From Unio delphinus (Eukaryota > Mollusca > Bivalvia > Unionida > Unionidae), in assembly GCA_029339505.1 (NCBI GenBank), contig JAQISU010000179.1:8214001-8278000 (forward strand): a stretch of DNA of 64,000 nucleotides. The letters are read 5' to 3'. This document shows positions 43,210 to 57,300 of this stretch, piece by piece. Both the position numbers and the translations under genes were made by a program. Position 1 is the first letter of the stretch; each line of letters begins with the position of its first letter. The notes beneath the pieces were generated by a model. It was not told the DNA's origin. It was given only the letters and a program-made list of their open reading frames with translations, and did not search any database.

Positions 43210-43307
<98 letters not shown>

Positions 43308-46300
43308 CCTGAACTAAACCAGTGATCCAGTGCAGTGTTTTCAGTTGATATATAATACAGTGAAGGACACAATTGCAGAACCCTACTATCTATCCATTTT
43401 GCAACATTTTCTCTGTATCAGAGATGAGGTATACACTAGGTAAGCATTGAATACAGTAAATTTCATTGATCTTTCCTACTTTTCTGCTTCATTTGATAAA
43501 TGTCATTGCACTGCAGTTGCATTTCATTTATCAATCTCTTCATTTGACTAGTATCACCTATATATTTAACCTCTCCATATCCAACTCCCTAATTTGTCAA
43601 AATCAATATATTTCACATTAGTTACTACTTATTATCACCTGCTGCCCTTATTATGCATCATTCTTCACTGATATAGTCTCCAGCCTGACACGATAATGTG
43701 ATGCAGTTAACCTTGTCTTGCATTCTGGGTCCCATGTTTGATTGTTCATCTTGGTCAAAGTCATAGAATGAGTTTTAATGTGACAAAGGCCATTGGTTGG
43801 TTTCCAATTAATTGATGATTAGTCTATGCTGTAGTAATTTGCATATAACAGACCAGAAATTATCATGAATTTGCCAGGCTCGAACTGAAATGTGTAGTAT
43901 ATTTCATCTGTTGTTTCTACTGGGATTCCCATCTATTAACAAATGTGTATTTCTTTTCTTTCTATTACAGAGTACAGTATTACAAATTAATAGAGGAATG
44001 TGTTACTCAGATAGTCTTACACAGAAATGGCCTCGACCCCGATTTTAGACATACCAAGAGATTTAATATAGATGTTCAACCATTGTTAAGTAAGTATAAA
44101 CAAGTCCAACTCTCTGATGTCTCTCCTGAGATGACCATTGATCTCACTATGATGGGTGGTGTCAGAAGCAACTCACTTTTATGGGGTGGTGCATGTGGGT
44201 CTTGAATTAGTGACCACAGCTACATGGAAATTTGTAACTTGCATTGGTATATGGCTTAATTATTGATCTTTATATTATTGTTTAAGCTTTTCATTTCATC
44301 TCTGAACTTTTTGCAGTGTTGTCTCCAGTATCATAAAAGTTACTGCAAATTTAACATATTTTCTGGGGCAGTCTTGACCAGCAAATATTACACTATGTTT
44401 GGGCCAGCAATACTTCAGCATTTTAATTGGCAATTGACTCTGACATCATTTACTGTAATAGTGAAAGATGTCAGCATGAGAGTGATGTTATTAAAGACTA
44501 GGAAAATTATATACATGTATGGTAGTCATGGACTGGTTCTCCCTGTGTATTGGTTAATATCTCATGAATAGATGCAAAATTTTGCTTGTTATGCATACCA
44601 TTAAAAAATAATTTTGTAAGATACTTTCAAAGGTACACATAGCAAGTATATTTTGTAATATATTAGTAACATGTATGCCCTGTTGTGACAATTTGTACAC
44701 AGTGAGAATTGGTCCTTGGAAAGTAAACCAAATAGCAGTAAACAGATTTAAAGATCTTGTCCCACTTTCATAAAATATCTCACCTTGAGCATTTTCTGTT
44801 CTTTGAATTGTCTACTGCAATTAAATTTCCATTAAGTCAAATTTAAAACCTGTTTCTTAATCTTAAGCCCCAAGAAAAAGTTGCATATTTAAAAAAAATA
44901 CTTGTAATTATTCCTTAATAATTTGGGGGCATGGTCCAAAGTGCTCATCTTTGGTGATAACTGCCAACTCACCTATGTCTGCTTGGGTTCAAGTCTTAGG
45001 CTCAGCCATTGTGTGTATGGGAAAAGGCATGCTTATTTCTTTCCTTTGGTCCGAGGGGTTTCCCCATGTTCTTCCTCCACCAGTTGTACTGCCTGCCAGG
45101 TATAACCTGTCATGGGCTGTAAAATGACATTAAACCCAAAATAACAACAAGAACTGTATATAGTTTGCAAATGTCACTTTGCATATAGTTGATCCAAGCA
45201 AGTATAGATGGTAAGTATGAATTCCGACATATGTATACTGCAGTACTCTGACATTACGTAAAACAAGGATCTTCAGTGTATGCTTTGAAGAATCTTTTTG
45301 ACACTTTGCAGGAAGTAAGTGTTTGAAGTAATGTTTATCCTTAATCTTCATTCTTAATATTATCAATATTATTTGCAGGAGAGACAAATTTAATGATAGA
45401 GAAATTGATTAGATCAGAAAACTTACTGTGATAAGCTAACTTATGTCTGCACTTATAAAAGTATTTGAAAGTTTTGCTTTGTAAATTGTAGCAATTTTTT
45501 AAAATTGCTTTGTCAATTTGCATATTTTGGATACAGTTCTACATTTTTTGTATGATTGGAAAGTTCAGATAATTGATATCTGTTAAAACGTGTTATCTAA
45601 ATATTATTTCCTGGGCAAGTCAATTTGAATCTGCCCATGTTTACATTGGACAGGTCTGTCCTGTAAAGCTCTGTTCATGCCTTTTTTCCTTCTTTTTTAG
45701 GTAGTTTAGCAGAAAAGTCCAAATTTGAGGACACAGAAGTCAGTATAATTGAGATGACATCCAAATATGAAGCATCACTGACTGCCAAACAGGAGTCAGA
45801 AGCCAAAGTTTCAACTCTGGAAGAAAAAGTCAAACAATTAGAGGGCGAATTAGCCAATCTTAAAGGCAGGGTAAGACATTGAAGTTACAAAATTGTACAT
45901 GATGAAATTGCAAAACATATCTTGTAGACCTATGCAATCTTAAGACGATGTTCTTCAGCAAGTTTTATAAATCTTAGCACCAGTTTATAATTCAGCTTAC
46001 CAAAGTCTCTGATTATATTAGCTCTATTGGTCATTGCCCAGAATAGTATATGTTATGGTCTTTTTTAAATCCATCCATTTGGACAAGTCTGTTATTGCTA
46101 CTGGAGAAATGCTATGAAAGTTTGTACAAACATTCATCCCAAGGTCATGTCAGTCATAGATGAATATGGTGACACTTAAAAATCAATATCACAATCAAAA
46201 TGACAACCTGAAAATCAATAACACAATCAAAATGACAACCTGAAAATCAATATCACAATCAAAATGACAACTTGAAAATGAATATCACAGTCAAAATGAC

Positions 46301-49300
46301 AGCTTGAAAATGAATATCACAATCAAATGACAACTTGAAAAACAATATCACAATCAAAATGACAACTTGAAAATAAATATCACAATCAAAATGACAACTT
46401 GAAAATCAATATCATAATCAAAATGACAACATGAAAATCAATATCACAATCAAAATGATAACTTGAAAATAAATATCACAATCAAAATGACAACTTGAAA
46501 ATTAATATCACAATCAAAATGACAACATGAAAATCAATATCACAATCAAAATGACAACTTGAAAATAAATATCACAATAAAAATGACAACTTAAAAATCA
46601 ATATCACAATCAAAATGACAACCTGAAAATCAATAACACAATCAAAATGACAACCTGAAAATCAATATCACAGTCAAAATGACAACTTTAAAATCAATAT
46701 CACAGTCAAAATGACAACTTGAAAATCAATATCACGATCAAAATGACAACTTGAAAATCTTGTTACTGCTATACATCTGTACACTGGGGTTTTCAACAAA
46801 AGCCTTTTTTATGATGTCTAAGTGGTCCTAAATGAAATTGATGCCGATAAGACTGCCAGGGTGACCATCTTAAAAATCTTATCACTACCATTTTCATTTT
46901 GAAGCAACCAGACAACATATGATACAGTGTTGATATGACCGTCAGAAACCACTTTCAAATCTTACATAATACTCTCACTTTCTCACATGCACACGAGCAC
47001 ATACATTGACATTAATGCAGTGTTTATAAGTACCAATTAAGGGTTACATCTAGGATACACGATTGTGCAAATCCCCCTCAAGTTAAAGATTTCCTGCAAA
47101 ATCGCGCAAAAAAAATAGAATTGTGCTAATTTTTTGTACTGAATGCATTATTTGTTTTGGCTGTAAAATTCCCAGTTGTCACTTGCAGTGATGACGTTGT
47201 AATTGTATAGTTGTAAATGCATCACATATTTCTGTGTGTCATGTGCTCAGTTCTGATTGGTTAATAAGAAAGGTCAGAAGAACAAGCTTGATACAGAGGC
47301 TGGCAACACATATAGAATCTGCGTTAATACAAAAAGTATGATGTAGTCCATTCATTAGCAACTTAATTAATGAGAGTACAGACATTTCAAATACCAAGAA
47401 GTGGTCATTTAAGCCAGAATCATTGAACCCACCATGTTTTTTGGTTCTTAGTAATATGTCAGTGGAAGGCCAATCACACACTGCAGAAGTTCTTTTCAAA
47501 GAAGTTGTCCAGTTCATGGAAAAGAAGGAGATTCCTCTTGAAAAAGTTGTTGGTTTTGACAGTGATGGGGCATCAGTGATGACAGGTCATAAAAGTGGTG
47601 TTGCAACACGTATGTATCAAGGAGAAAAGCCCTCACTTGATCAGCATTCATAATATGGCTCATAGATTCAATTTGTGTACCTCTCATGCATCAAAAAACA
47701 TTCTATACCTCAATAAAACCTTTGAAGGCACAGTTAAAGACTTGTACTATTTTTTAAAATAAATCTGTCAAGCAGTAGAGCTGACTTGAAAGGAAATCCA
47801 GAATGTTGGACAGCCCTCAACAGAGAGGTGCATTAAATAAGATGGCTGGCATTTTATGATGCACTATATGCAATTTTTCACAGCTGGCGGGCTCTCATGA
47901 CTTGTTTCAAAAGGAATAACAAAACAAAAGAGTTTTCAAGACTTGTTGAATAAACTCAGACTACAGATTTGTGGCATTCATGAATATTATGATGGATATC
48001 ATACCGTACTTAACATAGCTAAATATGCTTTTACAGAAATCAGACTTGGATATAGCAGTTGTGTCACTGGCACTGATATTTTGATTTCTACCTTACAGAA
48101 AGCAGACATGGGAAAATCCTTTCACCAGACCTGTATGTCAGGAAAATAGAAATCATCTAAGAATGGAGACAAAATTAAAGTCGCTTACAATGGGGTTGAA
48201 CTCAAGTTACATAGGAGCACATTGAAAAAAGTTGTCAGATGATGTGTCTAACCTTTGCTACGAGTTTGTTACAAATTTGCAGGTGGAGATGGCTGCAAGA
48301 TTTCAAAAGAGCAGCACACAAGTGGCAACAGTATTTGAGGTTCTTGTTGTACGTAATCTCACATTCCTATCTTCTGAAGAAAAAGATATGAGATTCTCTC
48401 TAATAGTTTTTATCAGGAGAAGAAATCAAAAGAAGCTATCGGTCCCCCTTTGTGTGATCCAAAACATGTTTTGACTTTTGACGGAGTGGACTAAAAAAAC
48501 AAAAAGAAGAGAATTTCATTAAAAGAGAAATGTACCCTTGAGACAGGAGCTCCAAGTGGCTGAGTGGTCTAAAGTGCTCTCCGTTACGGAACATTGTCAT
48601 CTCACTTCTGTCTGCTGCATTCGAGTCTTATATTCTGCCAATGTAGGCATATGAGAAAGCCTGCCAGTAGCTTCTCGTGGGTCATTTGTTTTTTCGGGGG
48701 GGGGTGCAGACTCTGGCAGATTGTACATCGACATCATTCAGACACGTTTCCAAAATCTTCTTCAATTAGCATTGGCCATGGTTATGCCATCCCAAACCTC
48801 TGACTGTGAGAGAGGATTCAGCAATCAAAGTTGAATCAAAACTGTTGAAAGAAGTCGTCTAGAAGACTCAAGATGATTTCAATTGAAGGATCTCCTCTGA
48901 GAGACTTCAACTTTAACAAGGCATCGGTTGAGTGGATGATGAGGAAGGACAGGAGGCTATTTAGGAAAGAGTAATCATATTTGCAGAATAATGAAGACAC
49001 AATTACAGTCAGTCTGGATGTAGAACTGAGATATGTTCCAGTTAAGAGTTAACTTTTATAGAAACTGTATACAGTGGAGCCTCGTTAATCCGGACACATT
49101 CATTCCCAGTGAATATGTCCAGATTAACGAGTTTTCCAGATAATTGAATCGTGCACATTTTTTAATTTTACGCCATCATCACACAGTATATATCTACATG
49201 TATATGCTTGCTTTAAATGTAATGTACTGTATATTCAATAATGATTGAAATAAATTAATGAATACATCTATTAATTTTTGTTTATTTCACATTATTATAA

Positions 49301-52300
49301 CATGTGCTTGTACGTACATAAACAATAAATATAAGTTTAGACAACACATCGAAACACATCACACTATGTACCTGTACATGTATGTACTGTACATACATTT
49401 ATCATGTCAATTTTCTGAAGAAATCTGTAACCTTTGTTTGCCTGAATTCTTTGGCAGATCTATCCGCAATGAATATTGATAGTGGCCATATATTCTCAAG
49501 GGCTTCACTATTGTGCTTTATGTCATCACTTGTGAATACATGTATTGCTGAAGTCTGCTCAAAATATGAAATTAATGTTGCTATACTTTCTTTTTCTTGG
49601 TTGGTGGTAATATATTTTCCCTCGGGGTCGGTAGTGTCATTATCGTCTTCTTCATTATCATTGTCTGGAACCTCATCTTTAGATAGCAGGGTCAAAATGT
49701 TGGCATCGTTGAGTTGTTGCCCTGTCTCTTCCTTTTCATCTATCTGTAGTATTCCTCGGCAGACATCTCAGCCTGGTTGAGAAGGCTTCTTATTAGATCT
49801 GTGAGCTCACTTAATGGCATGTCATCTCTATCATCAATTTCTTCGCCAGTAGTGGTTAGTGTCAGTATGATGTGTACATGTCTAAAGCAGTTTAAGATTG
49901 TTGTTGGTGTCACTGAACCCCACACCATCATTACGGTATCTCTACTCGTCTACGCTTGCTTGATGGTGTCACCATAATATATGTAATAAGTACAACGAAA
50001 ACAAACTGTTATCTCGCAGTTATATGCATTATGGTAAACTACTAAAATGCAGTCACTTTTATAAGTCGTATGTTACAGCTGTTACAGTTGGTATTGATTG
50101 ACATCCCCATTTTAGTTGAAAATGAAGCCCTATACTGTCCACAGCTCAAATATGTCAACAGGCATCAATAAACTATGATTGTTACATACAATTGGTAAGC
50201 ATCAAAGAGGCTTAATGAGCCTTTTAATTTATTTACCATATGTTATGTCAAAAAGCGTGGATTATTTGATCCCAGTGTGTTTATTTAATTTTTAACACCC
50301 CCATCGGCGACTAGCTAAAACAGACAGCTTATACAATCGCTGGTAACAATATGGTCACTCTATTTAGTTATTGATAGTGGCCATACATTCTCAAGGGTTT
50401 CACTACTATGTTTTATGTATTATTCTACTGACTATTTTCATATAAGATTTTTCGAATTTTCTTAATTTTGGACAGATTATTTCTGGATTATCAAGACAAG
50501 TTTTAATGTAATTTTACACTTTAATCCCCAGTTTTGATTTCCGGATCCAGAACGCGGATTTCTTGATTAACGAAGCAAATTAACGTTAAGGAATTTTGTT
50601 CCCGTTGAATTATGTCCTGATAGCAAGGTTTCCAGATAAACAGAGTCCGAATTAATGAGGCTCCACTGTATATACTTTCCCTAATTTATTTTAGCTTTGG
50701 ACTTTAACTTAAAAAATTATTTTTTGTCATCCATGAAAGGAAAATATGCACTCTTCTGATCTTTCTAAGTATGGAGTTTTAACCAATCAGAATTGAGCAT
50801 GTGACACGAAGGACATACATGACTGATTTTTAAGATTGGCCAGAGGAGTGACACTATTTGCAGTCAATGGTTTGATTATTTAATGGCTAATGTGTAGATA
50901 GAATATTGTTAATAGAAAACTTTGATTTCAGTTTCAAGTGTTACACTATAATATACAGAAGACATAATATGCATTTAGTGCACTTATTAAACTTACTATT
51001 GCTTTTTTTAAATACATTGAGGGTTTTTTACACAGTATTAAATGGAGCCCCCTTATGGCTATGTTGGCCCACCCATTTTTCAGATTCAGTGGGGGCAAGT
51101 ACCCATGTTTATCAGATCCCTAGATGCAGTCCTGCAATGGAATGAGTGACAGGCTTAATCTAGAGTTAATAACAAGTAGTTTATTCAAGACGGGGCTCAC
51201 TAGTTTGTTTAACAGGAACAGTTCAACTTCGGAAACATAGACCTAAATATTTTGTTTAATGATGTGTCACTATTACTTTTATTAGTCCAATGAGATGTTG
51301 ACCCTGATTAGGTACTAGGATCATCTTGGTCATCATGCCATTTATTTTGCAATTTGTGAATGCTGTTTAAACATTTTTTTTTTTTTTTTTACCAATTTCA
51401 TGTCTTCACTTAAATTTAGAAGGCATTATTGTGTTGTCTTCAAAGCAGATGAAATAGTACAATTTGCTCATGCAAGGAAAGTTTTATCTAGAACCAAGTC
51501 GGAGCAATGGAGCAGTAATTACTAACAACCAAATCCTTCTAATTATACCTCCTGCCATAAAGACACAGACACTTCTTTCTCGGCGTGAAACATGTGAAAC
51601 AGGAAATTGTTAAAGGTACCCAATTCCATTAGACAAATCAACAAGGGTGATTATAACTTGTGTGGTTTGGAATCTGCACTTTTTCCAGTTCTGTTGTAAT
51701 TTTGTTAAATACCCTGTTGGCATATCCAGTTACTGATGACATACTGTTAAACATTTTAAACTCATTTCATTCTAATTCTAATAAAAGTGGTTGAGCTAGT
51801 CCATAAATTTAATTTAAAGTCGCAATGAAATATGTATCAAGCTGACATTTACCCTGTACCCAACGTCACGCCTTGTTATATGCAGGGGAGAGGCATAATC
51901 TTTGTTTTAACACCATGGCTATGAGTAGTGCATATAATATGAAATGTAAATTAGGATAAGAACTTGAATGACAAGGAATGCTGGAACTAATTGATAACAG
52001 TTTAATTAAAATAACTCATATAACATAAATATAATTTTGTATTTATTTGTCACCTCTTGTATCAATATGATCATTAATATGATCATCAATATGGAAAAAA
52101 TATTGATACATCAATTAATTGCTTAACTCCTAGTATATTTTTTTGTACAAAGTGGTGCTCATATATTGTTTTCAAGTATGAAGAGGGCGTAATGATTTTA
52201 AAAATCAAATCCCAGCTTCCCTCACATAAATGACCTATTCATTATCATGACTTTATTTTTTAGTGCACATATTCTATCCTGTTCAGACATACTTGATGAA

Positions 52301-54294
52301 GGTCAAGTTTAAGAAATATGTCTTGGTCATAAACTGTACCCAAACATCAAAAGCAGACATTAGCTAACATGAACATACTTTTCCTCTGAAGAGTTTGTAA
52401 AATAATAATATTTGCATTTTTTAAAACTGGATGTATAGGATATGTGATTGATTCAAAGTTAAAAAATAAAGCACTACATATAATAGTACTTGCTTTTTAT
52501 ATGTTTTCCATTTTTGGGCTAAACCTTAGATTGGTTCTCTTTTTTTCTCATCTCTAAGGAGGTACAAAATGACTAAATTTTAGATGCAGTGCTGAGTATG
52601 GCTGCCGTGGAAGTCAAGTTGAAAATCTTTTTATTGCTTTTCATTCTAAATAGAGCACATATCAGCAATGGATATTCAGCAAAGGACTTATGAAATCTAG
52701 TTGATCTTAAGTGAAAATGGTGTTGAACTGACCTGGTAGCCTTCTTTTAATCACTCGTTGCTACTCCTCCTAAATGAATGATTAAATTGACATAGGGCTT
52801 TTACCAAAAGACTTCTTCTGTTAATCCTAAATGAAGATAGCACTGATATTCGGTTCCTGGAAATTCTTTTTAGCTTGTAAAGTGTCCATTTCTTCGATGG
52901 ACTTTTGTTCCATACTCAAGATAAGCAACAAAAAGTAGATCAGTAATTTGTTGATGCATTCATATTATGCGAAACAATTTAGTTTTAACCTTTTAAGGCT
53001 GGGGTTTATATTCATTTTCACTTAAAGAAAGTCAAAGAGTTCTTACTTTAGTCGAATCCAAGCATGTCTGATTCAGAGAAAGTTGCCAACCGTTAAGAAT
53101 TCTGTGAAATTACTAAAAACATTTGGTGATAATTTCACTTTCATGTTTGAAAATTTCTATGAATTAGTTTGCACAAAAATGTAACATTTTATTTATGAAT
53201 TTAAACCTTTATTTTGTAAATTTATTTCAGGTGAATGAAGATGTTGGAAATAAAATATCCAACGCATTAATTAGGGGAGGAGGACCTCCTCCCCCACCTT
53301 TACCTCCTTCCCTTGGTGGTGGTCCTCCACCTCCACCTCCACCTCCTCCACCCCTGATTTCTGGAGGTGGACCACCACCTCCACCTCCACCCCCTCTTCC
53401 CCCTGGGGGTGGTATCCCTCGTCCACCTCCTCCACCAGGAGGAGGCCCACCTCCTCCTCCACCACCCCCTGGGATGGGACCCCCTCCCCCTCCCATGCCT
53501 GGTGCACTTAGTCCTCCATCAGCGCCATCACCACCAGTCACTGTGCTTCCCCATGGCATGCAGCCTAAGAAGAAATATAACATCAATGAAGCGACAAAGA
53601 GGATTAATTGGAATAAGGTACATTTGAGTCCTTTTTTTTAATGAGAGTTTTTACAATATTGCTGAATCAATGTTGATCAGTTATTTTTTTTATTGACCTT
53701 TACATTAAAATATTATAGAGGAAAGATGCATGCATAGTACATCTGGGTCACATGATTAGGTTGGCTACTTAAAATGCTGTTAATTCCTGGATGCTGTGGA
53801 GTTCCAATTATTGCTGATATTTTAAATTCATTATTTTTCACTGGGCACTTACTCAGATCCAACTCCAAACTACATAAACACAGTTTAGCTATCACGTAAT
53901 ATGCCAGGAGATCTGGGTCTGTGCAGTTTGTTGGGCTAATCAGTAGAACAAACAAGATAGACCCTGACTGCAAGTGCATTATGTAATGGCAAATCAAGGT
54001 CTATATCATTTAAGTTGCATCTGACTCTTAAAAAAGTATTATATGTTACAAAGTTTTTGTTTATTTCATTGTTGCTATTGACCAAAAGTTTAAAGATGTA
54101 ATGAACAATGATTCTAACCAGGAAGCAATCATAGACCTTTTCCCTAATTCAAGAATTTATGATGAATGAAAGTGCCAGGTTTGCTGAACCATGAAAGTTG
54201 ATACCCCCCCCCCCCCCCTTAAGACATTATTTTAGTGTAATCAGTTTAAAGCAGGTACAATTTAACATTTATTATTTATTAATTCAGCCTAGTT

Positions 54295-54339
<45 letters not shown>

Positions 54340-57300
54340 TATGCCAACCTTTGTGCTAGATAAATAATTTGCATCTTGTAAATTTATATAATTTCTCCTG
54401 AGTTCATTTTGAATGTTTCAGTGTCCTTCCATTTATCTTCATGAATTGACACATATTACATTTTGACTACTTGGCAGGTAAATGTCCGTCTTTTGGAGAA
54501 AGATTCATTTTGGGTAAAGGCAAATGAGGAAAAGTTTGAGTCTCCTGATCTTCTCAGTGAATTGGTGAATAACTTTTCAACCAAAACAGGTAATTTGACA
54601 ACTAGTACAACATGTCATATTCCTAGGGGGTTTGATACTGAACTTTTCTTTATTGATGGTGGAATCTATTTACAGGCGAATTCATGGCATTTTTCCTTTC
54701 ATTAGGGCCACTATAGTTGGGTGGAGCCCAACTGTAATCATGCTGTCCTTGTCATTTTAAGTTTGTTTGCATTTTACTTTATAATTTATTAGAGTTATGT
54801 CCCTTGACTGTGTCTTTTTTTTTTCTTTTTCTTTACAGGTTTATTTCAACGGTATATCTACTAGACATGATTCAAATTTTGATGTGCAGCTTTATTGTTT
54901 GAGATAATTGGTTACGTGGATTTTCAGCATTATATATCATAACTTTTGTTTTCTGTCTTTTCAGTTGTTAATTTTTTGGTAGCATAACTTGAGTAGATAT
55001 TTTTTTTTAAATAGTTTTATTTAATATATTGTTTTAGCCAGTTTTGTTGGCAGCTTTGTTTTGCTGAGATCCAGTAATAACAGTTTTATTGTCAGCATGG
55101 TATTTTGGAGAGTTATAGGATCATCGAGTGTTCCTGATTTCATTCGATGCATGAACGCTGTTTGTTAGCTTAGGTTATTAGCAAATTTCCTATTCAGTTT
55201 TGTGTTCATATTATCTCAGATGATTTCAGATGTCTCTGCCCAGTGCCAGAATTTGATTGAATTATTGGCCCATAATTGTCTGCCACACGTTTTCGTTGGT
55301 GCATAAAAATACTATTTAAATAAATTTAAATCATATTTGATGCAGATTTAAATAGATAGGACTTTGGAAGAGTTCAATTCATCATTTGACATCTGACTAG
55401 GTCACTTTAGTTTCTGCTGAGTAAACACTGTTCTAATAGCAGACTTTGGGTAGTAAATTCACCTATTGGTCATATCTAGGTCATTATCTTTTGTTAGCTA
55501 TACTGGTCATAGACCATAGAGATTGTCAGATTGCATGTTGTCCTGGTCAGTCGTTCAACATCTATCTATCATCGATCATCTATCAGAAGTTTGTTATCGC
55601 TATTGCTACTCAGAGGATTGCCATGAAACTGTACACACACAATCATTCCAAGGTCTAGTTTGTCCTGAAATGAAAATGGTGCCAGTCTGACATGCCCTAC
55701 ACATTGGCCATCTAGAAAATATATTTTTTTTCTTCTTGAACGGATGCTTGCATCTACATTTCTTCTCTTTAATTTTTGAGTATTGAAACCATGATTAATA
55801 TTCTTAAGCAATAACAAGATTTCCAAATTGGATACTGTGGTGGGAATATCTAATGTGTGTGTGTCTGTAATTAGGATTTTAAATATCAATTTTAAAAAAA
55901 TCAGTCATATCACTATGATGTCTGCAGTGAGACAGTTTATAGTGATGTCTAGCAGTGCTATAGTCAGATTTCATTCCATGCCATGGATGGGAACAAGTGA
56001 ATTTAATTATTCACAATTGTATGATTTTATTGGATTTCAGATACTACATTTGTAGATGTGAAGGTTGGCTTGTCTTTTTCTCAAACTGTCAGGTTATACA
56101 TTTGTAATTGTGAGTGTTGCCTGGACAATTTAACCAGGCATCAGATTATACATTTGTAATAGTGTGGGTTGGCTTGACTGTTTATCTAGACATCAGATTA
56201 TATATTTGTAATAGTGAGGGTTGTCTTCACATTTCATCCAGACATCAGATTATACATTTGTAATAGTGTGGGTTGTCTTCACATTTCATCCAGACATCAG
56301 ATTATACATTTGTAATAGTGTGGTTGGCTTGACTGTTTATCCAGACATCAGATTATACATTTGTAATAGTGTGGGTTGGTTTGACAGTTTATCCAGACAT
56401 CAGATTATACATTTGTAATAGTGTGGGTTGGTTTGACAGTTTATCCAGACATCAGATTATACATTTGTCATATTGTGGGTTGGCTTGACATTTTATCCAG
56501 ACATCAGATTATACATTTGTAATAGTGTGGGTTGGCTTGGCTGTTTATCCAGACATCAGTTTATACATTTGCAATAGTGTGGGTTGGCTTGACTATTTAT
56601 CCAGTGGATGGCCAAGTGTAAGATGTCAGATGTAATTACCTTTCAACCACATGCAAGTTTTCAGTCCAACTGAAAGCAGCATAGACCCAGATCTGTCACC
56701 ACATAATGTGCCAGTGGATCAGGGTTGTTTGTTATACTGATTACTCCTAAGAAACTGCATAGACCAAGATCACCAAGAACATTATGCAACAACAGGTCTT
56801 TGTCTAGTTTGCAGTTGGACCCGATTTACAAGTTAATTATAGATGTCAAATTAAAATCATTCAGAATTATACCTCAGTTTTTTAATCTTATCCATCATTG
56901 CTTGAAATTTGTATATATTTTTGTGTGTTGTATTTTTTGTATGAAAATGATATCTGCTTGCTCTCATCTCTCCCCCCCCCCCAAACATTGCATCATTTTA
57001 CTTCTAACATGCCTATATTATTTGTTGTCACTTGACCATCATTTCACTCTGCATTTTCTGAAATAATTGGACTATAAATATTTATTTAGCACAAACGTAT
57101 ATTCCACAATCAGCAAAATTTGAATTGAATACAAGTTTCCTTATCTTTTATCCATGTAATGCCGCTTTTCTACATTTACTATACTTCAGTTGTTGCCTTT
57201 TATTTGTGGTTAAATGATATATACTGTACCCACAGCATATCTCTTGTTGCTAGGCAGAACCCTCAGTTGATATAACATATATAAATAGATAATGCAACAT

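Larger units (their letters stand above)
47234..50809 (+). mobile_element. hAT transposon relic with nested insertions
   Basis: A transposase relic on the + strand (47400-48975) is bracketed by mirrored segments at 47234-47265 (ATGTGCTCAGTTCTGATTGG) and 50778-50809 (CCAATCAGAATTGAGCATGT). The true termini and 8-bp target duplication were not identified. A SINE at 48541-48702 and a pogo-type element at 49072-50668 are inserted within it, so it is the oldest of the three. Confidence 0.65.

Noticed and set aside
43063..43317. Poly-Ile/Val frame of 84 codons
   Set aside because: Translation of the (ATT)n microsatellite.
44090..44205. Read-through C-terminus after exon J (38 codons to a stop)
   Set aside because: Two good donors lie at the start of this stretch and the next exon restores the formin pattern; a truncated isoform by intron retention is possible but unsupported.
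49382..49780. + strand 132-codon Ser-rich frame
   Set aside because: Opposite-strand shadow of the pogo/Tigger transposase C-terminus, whose acidic repeats read as serine on the complement.
53227..53586. Minus-strand Gly-rich frame of 119 codons
   Set aside because: Shadow of the proline codons of FH1; the + strand frame is conserved with formins.
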